A DNA stretch of 64,000 nt from Lachnospiraceae bacterium (GCA_910575565.1 CAJTFL010000015.1:39003-103002); one strand, 5' to 3'. Numbered from the stretch's first letter, positions 28,758-38,264 are shown. Made by a program: numbers and translations. Notes: generated from the sequence alone by a model not told the origin.

Positions 28758-29522
28758 TTGTCTATCATAATCACAGTTTCAAACCAAAAGGGCGGTGTGG
28801 GCAAAACCACCACATCCGCGGCGCTGACCTCCGGCCTTGCCCTGGCCGGCACAAAAGTCTTAGGGATCGACCTTGACCCCCAGGGCAACTTAGGCTTCTG
28901 TCTGGGCGCTGGCCCGGACACCCGCTACACCATCCTTGATGTGCTGAAAGGCCAGATCCCCATCGAACAGGCCATCTGCCACAGCGAGTACGGCGATCTC
29001 CTGATCTCGGACATCACCCTCAGCAGCAGCGGCTTAGAAAAGCTTCCCACCAAACGTGAGACGATCTTAAAAAACGCAATCGAACCGATCCTTGAACGGT
29101 ATGATTATATCATTATTGACACCCCGCCAGCCTTAAACCTGCTGACGATCAACGCTTATTCCGTATCGAACCATCTGATCATCCCGATGGCATCCGATAT
29201 CCTAAGCCTGGTAGGGCTTGCACAGCTGAAGGAAACCATTGAATCCGTGCGGAGCACTCTTAACCCCGGGCTGAATGTCCTGGGCATCCTTCTGACCCGC
29301 TTCAATATCCGCACCACCCTTTCCCGGGATGTGCTTGAGATGGCCCAGCAGCTTGCCGACCAGATCCACACGAAAGTATTTGAGACGAAAATCCGCTCCG
29401 GAGTTGCCATAGCCGAGGCCCCGGCCCACGGCGAAAGCATATTCCTGTATAACCCCACTTCGGCGGCGGTAACGGATTATCTGGCATTTATCGATGAAAT
29501 CACACCAGAAATCCAGTTATAA
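28758..29522 (+). CDS. ParA/MinD-family ATPase
   Basis: A protein of 254 residues with a deviant Walker A (NQKGGVGKTTTSAAL), a Walker A' (GIDLDPQGNLGF) and Walker B (YIIIDTPPALNLL). Such ATPases place plasmids, chromosomes, chemosensory arrays or flagella. The start is TTG with TGGAGG upstream. No ParB gene or parS-like cluster is seen. The partner is the next gene, a disordered protein ending in a ComFB domain. The neighbourhood (flagellar genes) suggests positioning of a motility or chemosensory complex. Confidence 0.88.
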   Translation: MSIIITVSNQKGGVGKTTTSAALTSGLALAGTKVLGIDLDPQGNLGFCLGAGPDTRYTILDVLKGQIPIEQAICHSEYGDLLISDITLSSSGLEKLPTKRETILKNAIEPILERYDYIIIDTPPALNLLTINAYSVSNHLIIPMASDILSLVGLAQLKETIESVRSTLNPGLNVLGILLTRFNIRTTLSRDVLEMAQQLADQIHTKVFETKIRSGVAIAEAPAHGESIFLYNPTSAAVTDYLAFIDEITPEIQL

Positions 29523-29538
29523 GGAGGAACATAAAATT

Positions 29539-30420
29539 ATGCCTAGCAACAAAAAAAACAACAAAACTTCACACGTAATGAATCTTCTGACCAACGGAAC
29601 CTCCCCTGAAGGGGGCGCTGGGGCCGAAGCTGCCGCCGATACCCCTGCCGGATCCGCCCAGGAAAAGAAAGGCGATGTCCAATCCCATACCGTCACCCCT
29701 TCTAAAGTTACCGTGGTTGACGAAGGAAGCCGCAATGACCGTCTTTCCCAGGAAATTTTCAATAAATTATCGGAGGAATTAGAGGAAGAGGCAGCGCCCG
29801 GCAATGCCTCCCCCCAGGGAAGCCTTGAAGAAGCCCAAGATAAGCCAGAAGCGCAAAGCCAGGAGGATGAGCTGGCAAAAATGCTTGCCCAGGATGGCAG
29901 CGAAGAGGTTTCTGGCCAGGACGCTGCCCCCCAAAACCAGGAAGGCGCTCTTCCGGAAACCGGAGAAGAACCTTCCGACGAGCCGCAGGAACCGCAGCCA
30001 GCACCCCAGGCTGAAGCTGCCCAGGCTAATCCTGCCAACGCCCAGGCTCCCGCTTCCGCCGCAGAAGAGGACGAAGAAATGGACGGCCCAAACAAACCGG
30101 CTCATCATGCCATTATCCCGAAAAGCCAGCTTGGCAGCAACTTATCCCACCGGGAATACCGTTTCGTCAATGTGATGGAGCAGCTGATCCTGCGCCAGGA
30201 TATGCCGAAGGTTTTGGAGCAGTACAATGTGTGCACCTGTACCCGGTGCATTGCTGACGTATGCGCCCTGACCTTAAGCGCTCTTCCGGCAAAATACGTT
30301 GTCACCAGCAAGGATTCCATTTCCCCTCTTCTCAGCTACTATGAGAGCCGGAACAAAATCCCTATGCTTACGGCCATGATCAAGGCCTGCAATATGGTTC
30401 GGGATAATCCCAGGCATTAA
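29539..30420 (+). CDS. Disordered protein with C-terminal ComFB domain
   Basis: A protein of 293 residues. Residues about 1-200 are Ala/Glu/Pro/Gln-rich and likely disordered. The last 90 residues match the ComFB family: EYRFVNVMEQLILRQDMP, then CTCTRCIADVCALTLSALPAKYV. ComFB domains have been reported as cyclic di-nucleotide receptors in cyanobacteria and Bacillus. The N-terminus has a short basic conserved-looking piece that could dock on ParA. AAGGAGGAAC precedes the ATG, 16 bases after parA. Coupling of a ParA ATPase to a second-messenger receptor is inferred from the gene pair. Confidence 0.78.
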   Translation: MPSNKKNNKTSHVMNLLTNGTSPEGGAGAEAAADTPAGSAQEKKGDVQSHTVTPSKVTVVDEGSRNDRLSQEIFNKLSEELEEEAAPGNASPQGSLEEAQDKPEAQSQEDELAKMLAQDGSEEVSGQDAAPQNQEGALPETGEEPSDEPQEPQPAPQAEAAQANPANAQAPASAAEEDEEMDGPNKPAHHAIIPKSQLGSNLSHREYRFVNVMEQLILRQDMPKVLEQYNVCTCTRCIADVCALTLSALPAKYVVTSKDSISPLLSYYESRNKIPMLTAMIKACNMVRDNPRH

Positions 30421-30436
30421 TCCTGCAATCATTTTA

Positions 30437-30470
30437 GGGGCTGCCCAGCGGCAGCCCCATTTGTCATTTG
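30437..30470 (+). terminator. Stem-loop terminator after the ComFB gene
   Basis: GGGGCTGCC, loop CAGC, GGCAGCCCC, then ATTTGTCATTT. The T-run is interrupted, so termination may be partial. Confidence 0.6.
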
Positions 30471-30487
30471 CAAAAGATTTGCAGAAT

Positions 30488-30754
30488 CTAATTGCTGCTT
30501 TTATAACTGCAAAACTCTTCTGCTGTCATCCCTACATACGCCGCCGCCTTTTCAACGGACATATCCCCTGACTGGATCATTTTCTTTAACAGCTCAATCT
30601 GTCCCTCTTCCCGGCCTTCTTCCCGGCCCTCTTCCCGGCCCTCTTCCCGGAACATCTGCATTGTTTGAAGTTCATTATATTCCGTAATACACATATCCTT
30701 CACCTCCGCCCTGTTTCCCAGTAGAAACGATCTGATTACATAGTCATCTGGCAT
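30488..30754 (-). pseudogene. C-terminal remnant of a PD-(D/E)XK (Rpn/transposase-like) nuclease gene
   Basis: The 88 codons match only the tail of a family usually near 300 residues: NRAEVKDMCITEYNE, then four REEG repeats and a small helical end (SVEKAAAYVGMTAEEF). The frame stays open to about 30777, where it meets the stop codon of the Nif3 gene, and the nuclease domain is missing. The REEG units come from 12-base tandem repeats. It is likely a decayed relic left at the end of the housekeeping operon. Confidence 0.7.
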
Positions 30755-30777
30755 ATCGTCGATCGCCTTATCCCTGC

Positions 30778-31575
30778 CTAAACCACTGCCTCCGGAAACG
30801 CCACGGGAGCTTTTTCAATGGCAATCCGTCCCCCCAGCCTTTCACCGAGATACCCTTCCAGGAAATCCATAAACAGGTATTCCAGACCGTAATGGCCTGC
30901 GTCGATCACCGCCATCTGCCTTGCCACGCTGTCAATGCCTTCATGGTGGCTGATATCCCCCGTAACCAGTACCTGGACGCCCTGAGCCAGTGCCGGGGCG
31001 ATCATGCTGCCCCCTGAGCCTGGCGAGATGGCGCAGAGTGAAAGCTTTTCTTTCCCGCTTAACTCCCCATATACGGTCACGAAGGGGAGGCGGAAGGCTT
31101 CCTTTACCGCCAAGGCCAATTCCTTTAGGGTCATTGGCCTTGGAAGCCTTCCCGCCTTGCCAATCCCGTAGGCCACGCCATCCTGCTCACCCAAAGGCTC
31201 CAAAACCTTTCCTTGGGTAAGGCCCAGCCGGCCAGCGGCCAAGTCGGCCATGCAGCCTGGGGCGCTGTCAAAATTGGTATGCATGGCATAATAGGATATG
31301 TCCTGGCGGATCAGCGTTAACAGCCTCCGGCCAATGAAATCCCCGTCATTCACCTGCTTAACCGCCTTGAAAATCAAGGGGTGATGGGTGATTAACAAAT
31401 CCGCTCCCCTCTTTGCCGCGTCCTCCACCACCTGATCCGTGGCGTCCAGCGCCAGGTAAATCCGGCGGACCTCCTTTTCCCAGCGCCCAGCCAAAAGCCC
31501 CGGGTTATCCCAACTGCAGGCCATTTCCATTGGCGCCAGCTTTTCCAATAGTTCAACAATCTCTCTGCATTTCAT
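30778..31575 (-). CDS. Nif3-like dinuclear metal centre protein (YqfO family)
   Basis: A protein of 265 residues with metal-ligand motifs: LLITHHPLIFKAVK near the N-terminus and DISHHEGIDS near the C-terminus. The family forms hexamers with a two-metal site; its physiological role is unsettled. It lacks the inserted P-II-like domain of the longer Bacillus YqfO. It is adjacent to trmK and rpoD, a very common Firmicutes arrangement. AGGGAGG precedes the ATG. Confidence 0.92.
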   Translation of the reverse strand: MKCREIVELLEKLAPMEMACSWDNPGLLAGRWEKEVRRIYLALDATDQVVEDAAKRGADLLITHHPLIFKAVKQVNDGDFIGRRLLTLIRQDISYYAMHTNFDSAPGCMADLAAGRLGLTQGKVLEPLGEQDGVAYGIGKAGRLPRPMTLKELALAVKEAFRLPFVTVYGELSGKEKLSLCAISPGSGGSMIAPALAQGVQVLVTGDISHHEGIDSVARQMAVIDAGHYGLEYLFMDFLEGYLGERLGGRIAIEKAPVAFPEAVV

Positions 31576-31627
31576 CGGTTTCCTCCCTTTTGCGGCGGAA
31601 ATGAATCTTCAAACACACACCAGTGCC

Positions 31628-32323
31628 CTATCCCATCTCCCTTTTAGCTTCCCTTACCACCGCCAATTCCGCCTTTAATTCCCTTTCGGCTTCCGCGGCT
31701 TTTAAGCTGTCCTGGGATTTCAGCCTTTCCAAAATTTCTAAAATCCGGCTTTCCTCCTTCGCCAGGAAGGATAACAGCACCGGATGCTTCATCTCCATTA
31801 ACAGCTTCCCGTAGCGATACCAGCTTTCCTTGCCCCAGTTCATTTTTCCTTTTTTTGCCAGCATTGCGGTATAATACTTTCCTTCATCCAGAACCATATC
31901 TTCCCGTTCTATCTGAAATCCGTTTTCTTCCAGCCAGCGCCTTACCTGTGCCAAGTCTGACTGGGGGGACAGAATAAGGTTTTCCAGGCTTTCCCACATA
32001 TGCCGTCCGTTTTCCAGGATATGTATCACCAGCTGTCCGCCCATCCCGGCCATCACCACGGTGTCCGCTTCCCCTGGCCTTAACCGGGCCAGGCCGTCGC
32101 TTAAGCGGGTTTCAATCACCCCAGAAAGGCCATGCTCCCGAATATGGGCATTAGCCCGCCCAAGCGGCCCCCTGCCTACATCCATGGCAACCGCCCCCGG
32201 GCAAATCCCTTGCTCCACCAGGCAAATCGGAAGGTATCCGTGATCCGTCCCGATATCGGCTATCCGGCTTCCTTTTGGCACAAATGAGGCCACCATGGCC
32301 AGACGCTTTGATAACTTTATCAT
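31628..32323 (-). CDS. trmK: tRNA (adenine22-N1)-methyltransferase TrmK
   Basis: A protein of 231 residues that methylates A22 in tRNA using SAM. The SAM site is IADIGTDHGYLP, followed by AGMGGQLVI. The C-terminus is a coiled region typical of TrmK. The gene lies between rpoD and nif3, as in Bacillus. Length and motifs are normal. Confidence 0.93.
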   Translation of the reverse strand: MIKLSKRLAMVASFVPKGSRIADIGTDHGYLPICLVEQGICPGAVAMDVGRGPLGRANAHIREHGLSGVIETRLSDGLARLRPGEADTVVMAGMGGQLVIHILENGRHMWESLENLILSPQSDLAQVRRWLEENGFQIEREDMVLDEGKYYTAMLAKKGKMNWGKESWYRYGKLLMEMKHPVLLSFLAKEESRILEILERLKSQDSLKAAEAERELKAELAVVREAKREMG

Positions 32324-32348
32324 TTAGCCCTCCGTCCCCTTTCCGGCT

Positions 32349-33470
32349 TTAATCCAGGTAATCCTTCAGCTTCCTGCTGCGGCTGGGATGGCGCAGCTTC
32401 CGCAAAGCCTTGGCTTCAATCTGGCGGATCCTCTCCCTGGTAACGTTAAATTCTTTCCCTACTTCTTCCAGAGTCCTTGGCCGCCCGTCCTCCAATCCGA
32501 ACCGCAGCTTTAAGACCTTCTGCTCCCTCTCCGTCAGCGTGTCCAAAACCTCCATCAGCTGCTCATGGAGCAGGGTAAAGGTGGCGGCATCCGCAGGAAC
32601 CATCACGTGCTCATCCTGGATGAAATCGCCCAGATGGCTGTCCTCCTCCTCGCCGATTGGCGTTTCCAGGGAAACCGGATCCTGGGAGATCTTCATAATC
32701 TCCCTCACCCGCTCCGCGGGAAGCTCCATCCGCTCCCCGATCTCCTCTAAGGTAGGCTCCCTCCCCAGCTCCTGGAGAAGCTGACGGGATACCCGGATCA
32801 GCCGGTTAATGGTTTCCACCATATGCACCGGGATGCGGATCGTCCTGGACTGGTCGGCTATGGAGCGGGTAATCGCCTGGCGGATCCACCAGGTGGCATA
32901 GGTACTGAACTTATAGCCCTTTGTATAGTCAAATTTTTCCACCGCCTTGATTAGCCCTAAGTTCCCTTCCTGGATCAGATCCAGGAAATGCATCCCTCTG
33001 CCCACATACCGTTTGGCAATGCTGACCACCAGGCGCAGATTCGCCTCCGCCAGCCTCTTCTTCGCCCCTTCGTCCCCCAGGTTAATCCGTTTCGCCAGTT
33101 CAATCTCCTCGTCCATGGTCAGCAAAGGGACTTTCCCGATTTCCTTTAAATACATCCGGACCGGATCCTCTAAGCTGACTCCCTCCGGGACAGACAGATC
33201 CAGATGCTCCATGTCAATTTCTTCTTCATCTTCCAAATCTTCCTGCCGGAAAAATTCCGGATCCATTTCCGGCTCCTCCGCCGAACCGCCCAGCACATCA
33301 ATGTGGCTGGCTTCCAGCAGATCGTAGATCTTGTCCCACTGCTCCCCATTTAATGCTTCCGGCTGGAAGTATTCCTGGATTTCCTGGATTTCCAGCACAT
33401 TTTTATTCTTTTTTGCAAGATCCAAAAGACCGGCAAGCTTATTTTCAAAAACACCCGTTTGTTCTTCCAT
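32349..33470 (-). CDS. rpoD: RNA polymerase primary sigma factor RpoD (SigA)
   Basis: A protein of 373 residues. Region 1.2 to 4.2 are complete: [47 protein letters not shown], and [19 protein letters not shown]. It recognises housekeeping promoters. I start at the ATG at 33470 (MEEQTGVF), with GGAGGGTGGAG upstream, not at 33518, which would run back to the end of dnaG. It is 40 bases after dnaG. Confidence 0.97.
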   Translation of the reverse strand: MEEQTGVFENKLAGLLDLAKKNKNVLEIQEIQEYFQPEALNGEQWDKIYDLLEASHIDVLGGSAEEPEMDPEFFRQEDLEDEEEIDMEHLDLSVPEGVSLEDPVRMYLKEIGKVPLLTMDEEIELAKRINLGDEGAKKRLAEANLRLVVSIAKRYVGRGMHFLDLIQEGNLGLIKAVEKFDYTKGYKFSTYATWWIRQAITRSIADQSRTIRIPVHMVETINRLIRVSRQLLQELGREPTLEEIGERMELPAERVREIMKISQDPVSLETPIGEEEDSHLGDFIQDEHVMVPADAATFTLLHEQLMEVLDTLTEREQKVLKLRFGLEDGRPRTLEEVGKEFNVTRERIRQIEAKALRKLRHPSRSRKLKDYLD

Positions 33471-33510
33471 CTTCTCCACCCTCCCACAGCAGCTTGCGCT
33501 TATTTTTTCC

Positions 33511-35520
33511 CTAATCAAGAGAAATATTCAGGCTGCGCAGCGCAGCCTGCTCTTTAATGATCCGCTGCAGTTCATCCATATCCCTGGCCTGCCTGCTGGC
33601 CTGATCCAGACTGTTTTTCTTTACCTTTATTACCGTTTCCAGGAATGCTTTCTTTTGCTCCTGGCTGGTCAATTCCCCTTTTACGCTGGCATGGAACAGG
33701 GCGGCAACCTGCCGGTACTGCTCCTCATCATCAATAAAATGGTTTAAGATGGCCGCCGGGTTTACGTTTCCCTGGCTCTGGCCCGCAAACACCATCTCCG
33801 CCACCTGGCGGTATAAAGGCTCCACAAAATCCGCCGGGGATACCACATCCTTTATCTTCTCAAACAGCTTAGGATATTCAATCAACCAGGTAAGCAGAAG
33901 CCGCTGGGACTTGCGGCTGCCTTCGTCCTTGTCCTTTTTTTGGCCGCCTTTTCCCCGCCAGCCGTTTTCCACGGCGTATCCGCCTTTTCCTTCGCCGGCA
34001 TAACCGCTGCTCCCTTCACCTCTGGCGTATCCGCCCTTTCTTCCGCCCCCGGCATAACCGCTGCTCCCTTCACCTCTGGCGTATCCGCCCTTTCCTCCGC
34101 TCCCGGCATAACCGCTGCTCCCTTCACCTCTGGCGTATCCGCCCTTTCCTCCGCTCCCGGCATAACCGCTGCTCCCTTCACCTCTGGCGTATCCGCCGTA
34201 CCCTGCGCTTTTTTGCATGGACGATCCAGGCGGGATCCGGCTGCCCAACTGGTTTACCAGCCGCTTTAAATCTTCATAGGGGATAAACTGCTCCCTGGAC
34301 ACCGCCTGGATATAGTTGTCCCGCTCCAGGGTTTCGGGAAATTCCAAAAGCTTTTTCGCCGTCTCCTGGTAAAACTCCGTCTTCTGCTCCGGATCCTCCA
34401 TATCGTACTGCTTCCTCAGCACGGCGATCTCATACAGGAAGCTGTTTTTCGCCTGGGCAATCCTTTCCTTAAAAGCTTCCGGCCCTAAATTTTTCATAAA
34501 TTCATCGGGATCCTTATAAGGCTGCATATCCAGCACCTTCACCGAGATTTCCCCGTCCTTAAGTATGGGGATCGCCCTTAATGCGGCCTTAATCCCCGCC
34601 CCGTCGCTGTCATACGTCAAAATCGCCTGCTTCGTGTACCGCTTCAGCAAAAGAGCCTGCTGGGCGGTAAAAGCCGTCCCCAGGGAAGCCACCGCATTGG
34701 TAAATCCTGCCTGGTGCATGGCAATCACGTCCATATAGCCCTCGCAGATCAGGATATGGCTCTCCCGGGAGGAGCGGGCATAGTTTAGGCCAAACAGGTT
34801 CCGGCTTTTATCAAACAGTTTTGTTTCCGGTGAGTTTAAGTACTTAGGCGTCCCATCCCCTAAAACCCTGCCCCCAAAACCGATTACCCGGTTATTCACA
34901 TCCATGATGGGGAACATCACCCGGTTCCAGAATTTATCCCGCCCTCCCCGCTCTTCCACCGTCACCAGCCCCGTTTCCTTTAAAATGCTGTCCTCATACC
35001 CTTTGCTTTTTAAGAAACGGTACAGATCATCGCTGGTTTTATTGGCAAACCCCAAGCCAAAATGGCGGATGGTATCGTCGCTGAGCTGACGCTTTTTCAA
35101 ATAATCATAGCCGATTTTCCCCTGGGGCTGCTTAAGCTGATAGTAAAAGTAATTTGCCGCCAATTTATTGATTTCCAGCAGCACCCTTTTTTGCTCCTCC
35201 TGCTCCCTGGCCTCCCGGCTGTATTCCGGCGCAGGAAGGGTAATCCCGGCCCGATCCGCCAAAAGCTTTAAGGCTTCCCCAAAGGTGTAATTCTCGTATT
35301 CCATCACAAAGGTGATGGCATTCCCCCCTGCGCCGCAGCCGAAGCAGTAATACATCTGCTTGGACGGCGACACGGAAAAGGAAGGGGATTTTTCGCTGTG
35401 GAAGGGACATAAGCCAAAGTAATTGCTTCCTTTTTTCTGAAGCTTTACATATCCGGATACCACATCCACGATGTCGCTCCTCATCCGGACTTCCTCCACC
35501 ACTTCTTCCGGATAACGCAT
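33511..35520 (-). CDS. dnaG: DNA primase DnaG with an expanded linker
   Basis: A protein of 669 residues that makes RNA primers. The CHC2 zinc site ([21 protein letters not shown]), the catalytic core with TOPRIM ([22 protein letters not shown]) and a C-terminal DnaB-interacting domain (from about 560) are present. Between core and C-terminal domain lie about four 18-residue Gly/Tyr/Ser repeats ([18 protein letters not shown]). Such a linker is usually short and unrepeated. The start is the ATG at 35520 with GAGAGGAAG upstream; that signal is itself part of a 12-base direct repeat. Confidence 0.95.
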   Translation of the reverse strand: MRYPEEVVEEVRMRSDIVDVVSGYVKLQKKGSNYFGLCPFHSEKSPSFSVSPSKQMYYCFGCGAGGNAITFVMEYENYTFGEALKLLADRAGITLPAPEYSREAREQEEQKRVLLEINKLAANYFYYQLKQPQGKIGYDYLKKRQLSDDTIRHFGLGFANKTSDDLYRFLKSKGYEDSILKETGLVTVEERGGRDKFWNRVMFPIMDVNNRVIGFGGRVLGDGTPKYLNSPETKLFDKSRNLFGLNYARSSRESHILICEGYMDVIAMHQAGFTNAVASLGTAFTAQQALLLKRYTKQAILTYDSDGAGIKAALRAIPILKDGEISVKVLDMQPYKDPDEFMKNLGPEAFKERIAQAKNSFLYEIAVLRKQYDMEDPEQKTEFYQETAKKLLEFPETLERDNYIQAVSREQFIPYEDLKRLVNQLGSRIPPGSSMQKSAGYGGYARGEGSSGYAGSGGKGGYARGEGSSGYAGSGGKGGYARGEGSSGYAGGGRKGGYARGEGSSGYAGEGKGGYAVENGWRGKGGQKKDKDEGSRKSQRLLLTWLIEYPKLFEKIKDVVSPADFVEPLYRQVAEMVFAGQSQGNVNPAAILNHFIDDEEQYRQVAALFHASVKGELTSQEQKKAFLETVIKVKKNSLDQASRQARDMDELQRIIKEQAALRSLNISLD
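33999..34200 (-). repeat. 54-base minisatellite within dnaG
   Basis: The sequence starting CATAACCGCTGCTCCC on the plus strand recurs at 33999, 34053, 34107 and 34161, an exact 54-base period. The copies are nearly identical, implying recent expansion or homogenisation. The period is a multiple of three, so the frame is kept. Confidence 0.92.
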
Positions 35521-35526
35521 GAAACC

Positions 35527-35678
35527 TTCCTCTCTTCGTAACTGCTCAGTACCCTCACAGTTACGAGCAAAAATCCATTGAAAATCGCCTGCGGCGATGG
35601 GATTTTTGCCTGCTATTCTACGTTTTCTTACGGTCAGCGCAGCGAGTGCGCAGACCTACCGAACAGTTCCTCTCTTCG
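35527..35678. mobile_element. Palindromic element flanked by 12-base direct repeats
   Basis: TTCCTCTCTTCG occurs at 35527-35538 and again at 35667-35678. The 128 bases between contain several inverted repeats: GTAACTG/CAGTTAC near one end and GCAAAAATCC / GGATTTTTGC around CGCCTGCGGCG. There is no reading frame. The layout is that of a small non-autonomous element with a target duplication, inserted at the ribosome site of dnaG. One direct repeat supplies that site. Exact ends are uncertain. Confidence 0.55.
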
Positions 35679-35734
35679 CATTTTTAAATCATATGCTTTA
35701 TCTTTCAGGAAGCATACGGCGCTTCCTGCCTAAA

Positions 35735-36739
35735 CTATATTTTCCAAGCCCTGGGCACGAACAATTCCTCGAACCGGTCAATGGCAAACCGATCGCTCAT
35801 GCCTGCGATATAGTCGCAGACTACCCGCTCCTTCTTCTCGCCCTGCTCAATCATAATCCGAAATTCCTCCGGCAGCTTTTCCGTATGCTTCCCATAAAAT
35901 TCATATAAAAAAATAATCAGCTGCTGCGCCTTCGTTTCCTCCGCCTTGGGAACCTTGCTGCAGTATACATGATCAAACATCCACGACCTTAAGCCCTTCA
36001 TGGCTTCCTCCATGCCGGGAGACATATAGATCCCCGGCTTTCCCATACTGTTTTCAATAATATCATGGATCATTAAATTCAGCCTCTCCCGGACGCTGTG
36101 GCCTAAAACATCCGTATATCTTGCCGGAAGCTCCCCCTCCACGAAAAGCCTCGCCCGAATAGCGTCATCAATATCGTGGTTAATGTAAGCGATTTTATCC
36201 GACAGCCGAACAACCGCACCCTCTAAAGTAGAAGGCTTCCCGCTGGTTCTGTGATTCCTAATGCCGTCCCGTACCTCCCAGGTCAGGTTCAAGCCCTTCC
36301 CATTTTTCTCCAACCGTTCCACCACCCGAACGCTCTGCTCATAATGGGCAAAGCCTTCCGGGCAGATTTCATTTAAAATATATTCCCCGGAATGGCCAAA
36401 AGGCGTATGGCCCAAATCATGGCCCAACGCAGCCGCTTCCGCAAGGTCTTCATTTAGGCCAAGGGATTTTGCAATCGTCCTGGCTATCTGGGATACCTCT
36501 AAGGTGTGGGTCAGCCTGGTCCTGTAATGATCCCCCTCGGGAGCCAAAAATACCTGGGTCTTATGCTTTAGCCTGCGGAAAGCTTTGCTGTGCAGGATCC
36601 GATCCCGATCCCTCTGGTAATCCGGACGGATATCGCAAGGCTCTTCCTCAAAGTCCCGACCCCTTGAACGGCTGCTGCGGGCGGCAAAAGGGCTTAAATG
36701 CTTTTCTTCCAATTCCTCTAAGCGCTGGCGAACGATCAT
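35735..36739 (-). CDS. dgt: Deoxyguanosinetriphosphate triphosphohydrolase (dGTPase)
   Basis: An HD-domain enzyme of 334 residues that removes triphosphate from dNTPs. Metal ligands are seen in RLTHTLEVSQIAR and ALGHDLGHTPFGHSGE, with a further NHRTSG motif. GGAGGAGAG precedes the ATG. It is first in the dgt-dnaG-rpoD-trmK-nif3 order, a common Clostridia layout, with a sigma-A-like promoter upstream. Confidence 0.93.
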   Translation of the reverse strand: MIVRQRLEELEEKHLSPFAARSSRSRGRDFEEEPCDIRPDYQRDRDRILHSKAFRRLKHKTQVFLAPEGDHYRTRLTHTLEVSQIARTIAKSLGLNEDLAEAAALGHDLGHTPFGHSGEYILNEICPEGFAHYEQSVRVVERLEKNGKGLNLTWEVRDGIRNHRTSGKPSTLEGAVVRLSDKIAYINHDIDDAIRARLFVEGELPARYTDVLGHSVRERLNLMIHDIIENSMGKPGIYMSPGMEEAMKGLRSWMFDHVYCSKVPKAEETKAQQLIIFLYEFYGKHTEKLPEEFRIMIEQGEKKERVVCDYIAGMSDRFAIDRFEELFVPRAWKI

Positions 36740-36822
36740 AAAGGCTCTCCTCCTTTGTCCTGGATCCTTCCTTAACGGCAGCCATCTTCTCCCTGACAGC
36801 TGACACAGGCATCCACAGTAAG

Positions 36823-36852
36823 AGTATACTACAAATTCCTATAAGAATACAA
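36823..36852 (-). promoter_or_regulatory. Candidate sigma-A promoter for dgt-dnaG-rpoD
   Basis: On the minus strand TTGTAT, 18 bases, TATACT, about 85 bases before dgt. Confidence 0.55.
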
Positions 36853-36866
36853 TAAAAAGATAGGAC

Positions 36867-36913
36867 AAAAAGCTGGCTGACGTTCCTTTCTCGGATTCGC
36901 CAGCCAGCTTTTC
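36867..36913 (-). terminator. Terminator after the small XRE regulator
   Basis: AAAAGCTGGCTG at about 36869-36880 pairs with CAGCCAGCTTTT at 36901-36912, with T-rich DNA on both sides. It can work in both directions. Confidence 0.85.
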
Positions 36914-36925
36914 TTTCGTTCCTCA

Positions 36926-37165
36926 TTATTCGTCCTGCTCCAGGTTATCAAAAATATCATCGTCGTAAAATTCCCGGATGGTAAGGCCTAAACCTTCTGC
37001 CATCTTTTTAATGTTGACGATCCCGGGGTTCTTACTTTTTCCATTCATAATGCTCTTTACGGTAGAAGGTGGCATCCCGGTTTTGTACGCCAATTCATAC
37101 ATGGACAGCCTCTGTGCTTTGCTCAGAGTACGAATACGAGTGATGGTTGCTTCGTTAATGTTCAT
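36926..37165 (-). CDS. Small XRE-family DNA-binding protein
   Basis: A protein of 79 residues that is nearly all helix-turn-helix: MYELAYKTGMPPSTVKSIMNGKSKNPG, then an acidic end (YDDDIFDNLEQDE). Such single-domain Cro/C1-type regulators act as local repressors. AAGGAGAG precedes the ATG. It stands alone with its own terminator. Target genes are unknown. Confidence 0.85.
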   Translation of the reverse strand: MNINEATITRIRTLSKAQRLSMYELAYKTGMPPSTVKSIMNGKSKNPGIVNIKKMAEGLGLTIREFYDDDIFDNLEQDE

Positions 37166-37475
37166 AGTACAATCTCTCCTTTTCCTTAGTTTAGTCGAAA
37201 ATCGCCCTCTTTGCGGTCGATATAATGGAAAAAATAAAGAATTTTAAATTTTTTTTACAAATTATTGTCGTTCCCGGACAAACGTCCGCACCCTGCTGTC
37301 TTTTCCTTTTATCTATCATATCATATCGTGTGCCGGGAAATACGTTATAAATACATTTTCTTATGAATTCTTTTTCATAAAATTTATTTTCACAAACAAT
37401 TCCCCTACGATCAATGGATCCGGCATGGCAAAGCATAACAAAGAGTCCGGCAAGCCGGCCCGTGCGCCGGAGCGC

Positions 37476-37561
37476 GGCTGCTTTGGCAGCCATATTCCTT
37501 GAGCGAGAAATGCGCTCTGCGTTTCACTTCGGTCGCTGCTAAACGAGTGCCACCGGCACTC
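37476..37561. repeat. Short hairpins in a 490-base non-coding region
   Basis: The gap 37166-37656 has no supported gene. It contains GGCTGC-TTTG-GCAGCC at 37476-37491 and GAGTGCC-ACC-GGCACTC at 37545-37561. These look like dispersed palindromes, not a known RNA. Confidence 0.5.
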
Positions 37562-37611
37562 AGCAACCCCCTAGAGGGATTTTGCTTTATAGGGCACACT
37601 TTCTATAAGGC

Positions 37612-37648
37612 AAAAAAAGAGCCGCCCACAAGCCTTATGCAGGGCAGC
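37612..37648 (-). terminator. Terminator after the kinase-like gene
   Basis: On the minus strand GCTGCCC pairs with GGGCGGC, then TCTTTTTTT follows. It ends the gene whose stop is at 37657. Confidence 0.8.
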
Positions 37649-37656
37649 CCCATGCC

Positions 37657-38151
37657 TTAACATTGGTTATCCTTCAAAAATCTTTCCGCCTCTTCCCTGG
37701 ACTTAAACACAAAGATCTCCCTGTCAGCCTGATACTTCTGCAGCAGCTCATAAATCTGGGGAAGCTGGGTTTTCGGAAAATCCATGATGCTTTGTTTAAA
37801 TTCCTCATCAAATTCCGTCTCCATCCACGGCAGATCCTCATGCCTTACCCCAATACGGGAGCTTGCGCCCAAAAGGCAGACTTCCAGGGGATAATCCAGC
37901 AGGAACACTGTATCGCACCACTCTAAGCGCAGACCTAATGTGCGCTGATAATTGCCGTCAATAATCCAGCGCTCCTTGCGGACAATCTCCTCTAGCTTTG
38001 CGTCAAACTCTTCCTTTGTAAGGGTCGTCTGGTCGCTCCTGTGCCATATGGCATCCAAATAATAAAGCGGAAGACCCGTGGCTTCCTTAAGCCTTCGCGC
38101 AAAGGTGCTTTTCCCTGCGCCGGGGCTTCCGATAATCATGATTTTCTCCAT
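37657..38151 (-). CDS. Adenylate kinase-like P-loop protein (topology modulation/FlaR type)
   Basis: A protein of 164 residues starting MEKIMIIGSPGAGKSTFAR with a Walker A loop. WIIDGNYQRTLGLRLEWCDTVFLLDYP follows, a pattern of small AAA_17/FlaR-like kinases. The ATG at 38151, with AGAGGAA upstream, is favoured over 38241. Substrate is unknown, possibly a nucleotide. It has its own terminator. In the region upstream (38184-38205) the sequence GGAGCGTGTTTGGAAATTC resembles palindromes at 57499 and 61034. Confidence 0.8.
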   Translation of the reverse strand: MEKIMIIGSPGAGKSTFARRLKEATGLPLYYLDAIWHRSDQTTLTKEEFDAKLEEIVRKERWIIDGNYQRTLGLRLEWCDTVFLLDYPLEVCLLGASSRIGVRHEDLPWMETEFDEEFKQSIMDFPKTQLPQIYELLQKYQADREIFVFKSREEAERFLKDNQC

Positions 38152-38264
38152 AATTTTATTCCTCTGAACGGCTCCGTTTTTCTGGAGCGTGTTTGGAAAT
38201 TCAGGCAAGCCATTTGGCGAAATGTAATCGAGACAGTGCACTAGGCTCTCGTCCTTCAGGCTGC

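Noticed and set aside
29517..30108. Minus-strand frames of 109-192 codons opposite the ComFB gene
   Set aside because: They mirror the low-complexity Ala/Glu/Pro coding region and lack start signals.
33999..34200. Possible CRISPR or transposon repeat
   Set aside because: The repeats are in frame within dnaG, with no spacers.
36648..36926. Minus-strand frame of 92 codons with a hydrophobic segment between the XRE gene and dgt
   Set aside because: It overlaps the dgt start, its promoter and a terminator, and has no ribosome site or family resemblance.
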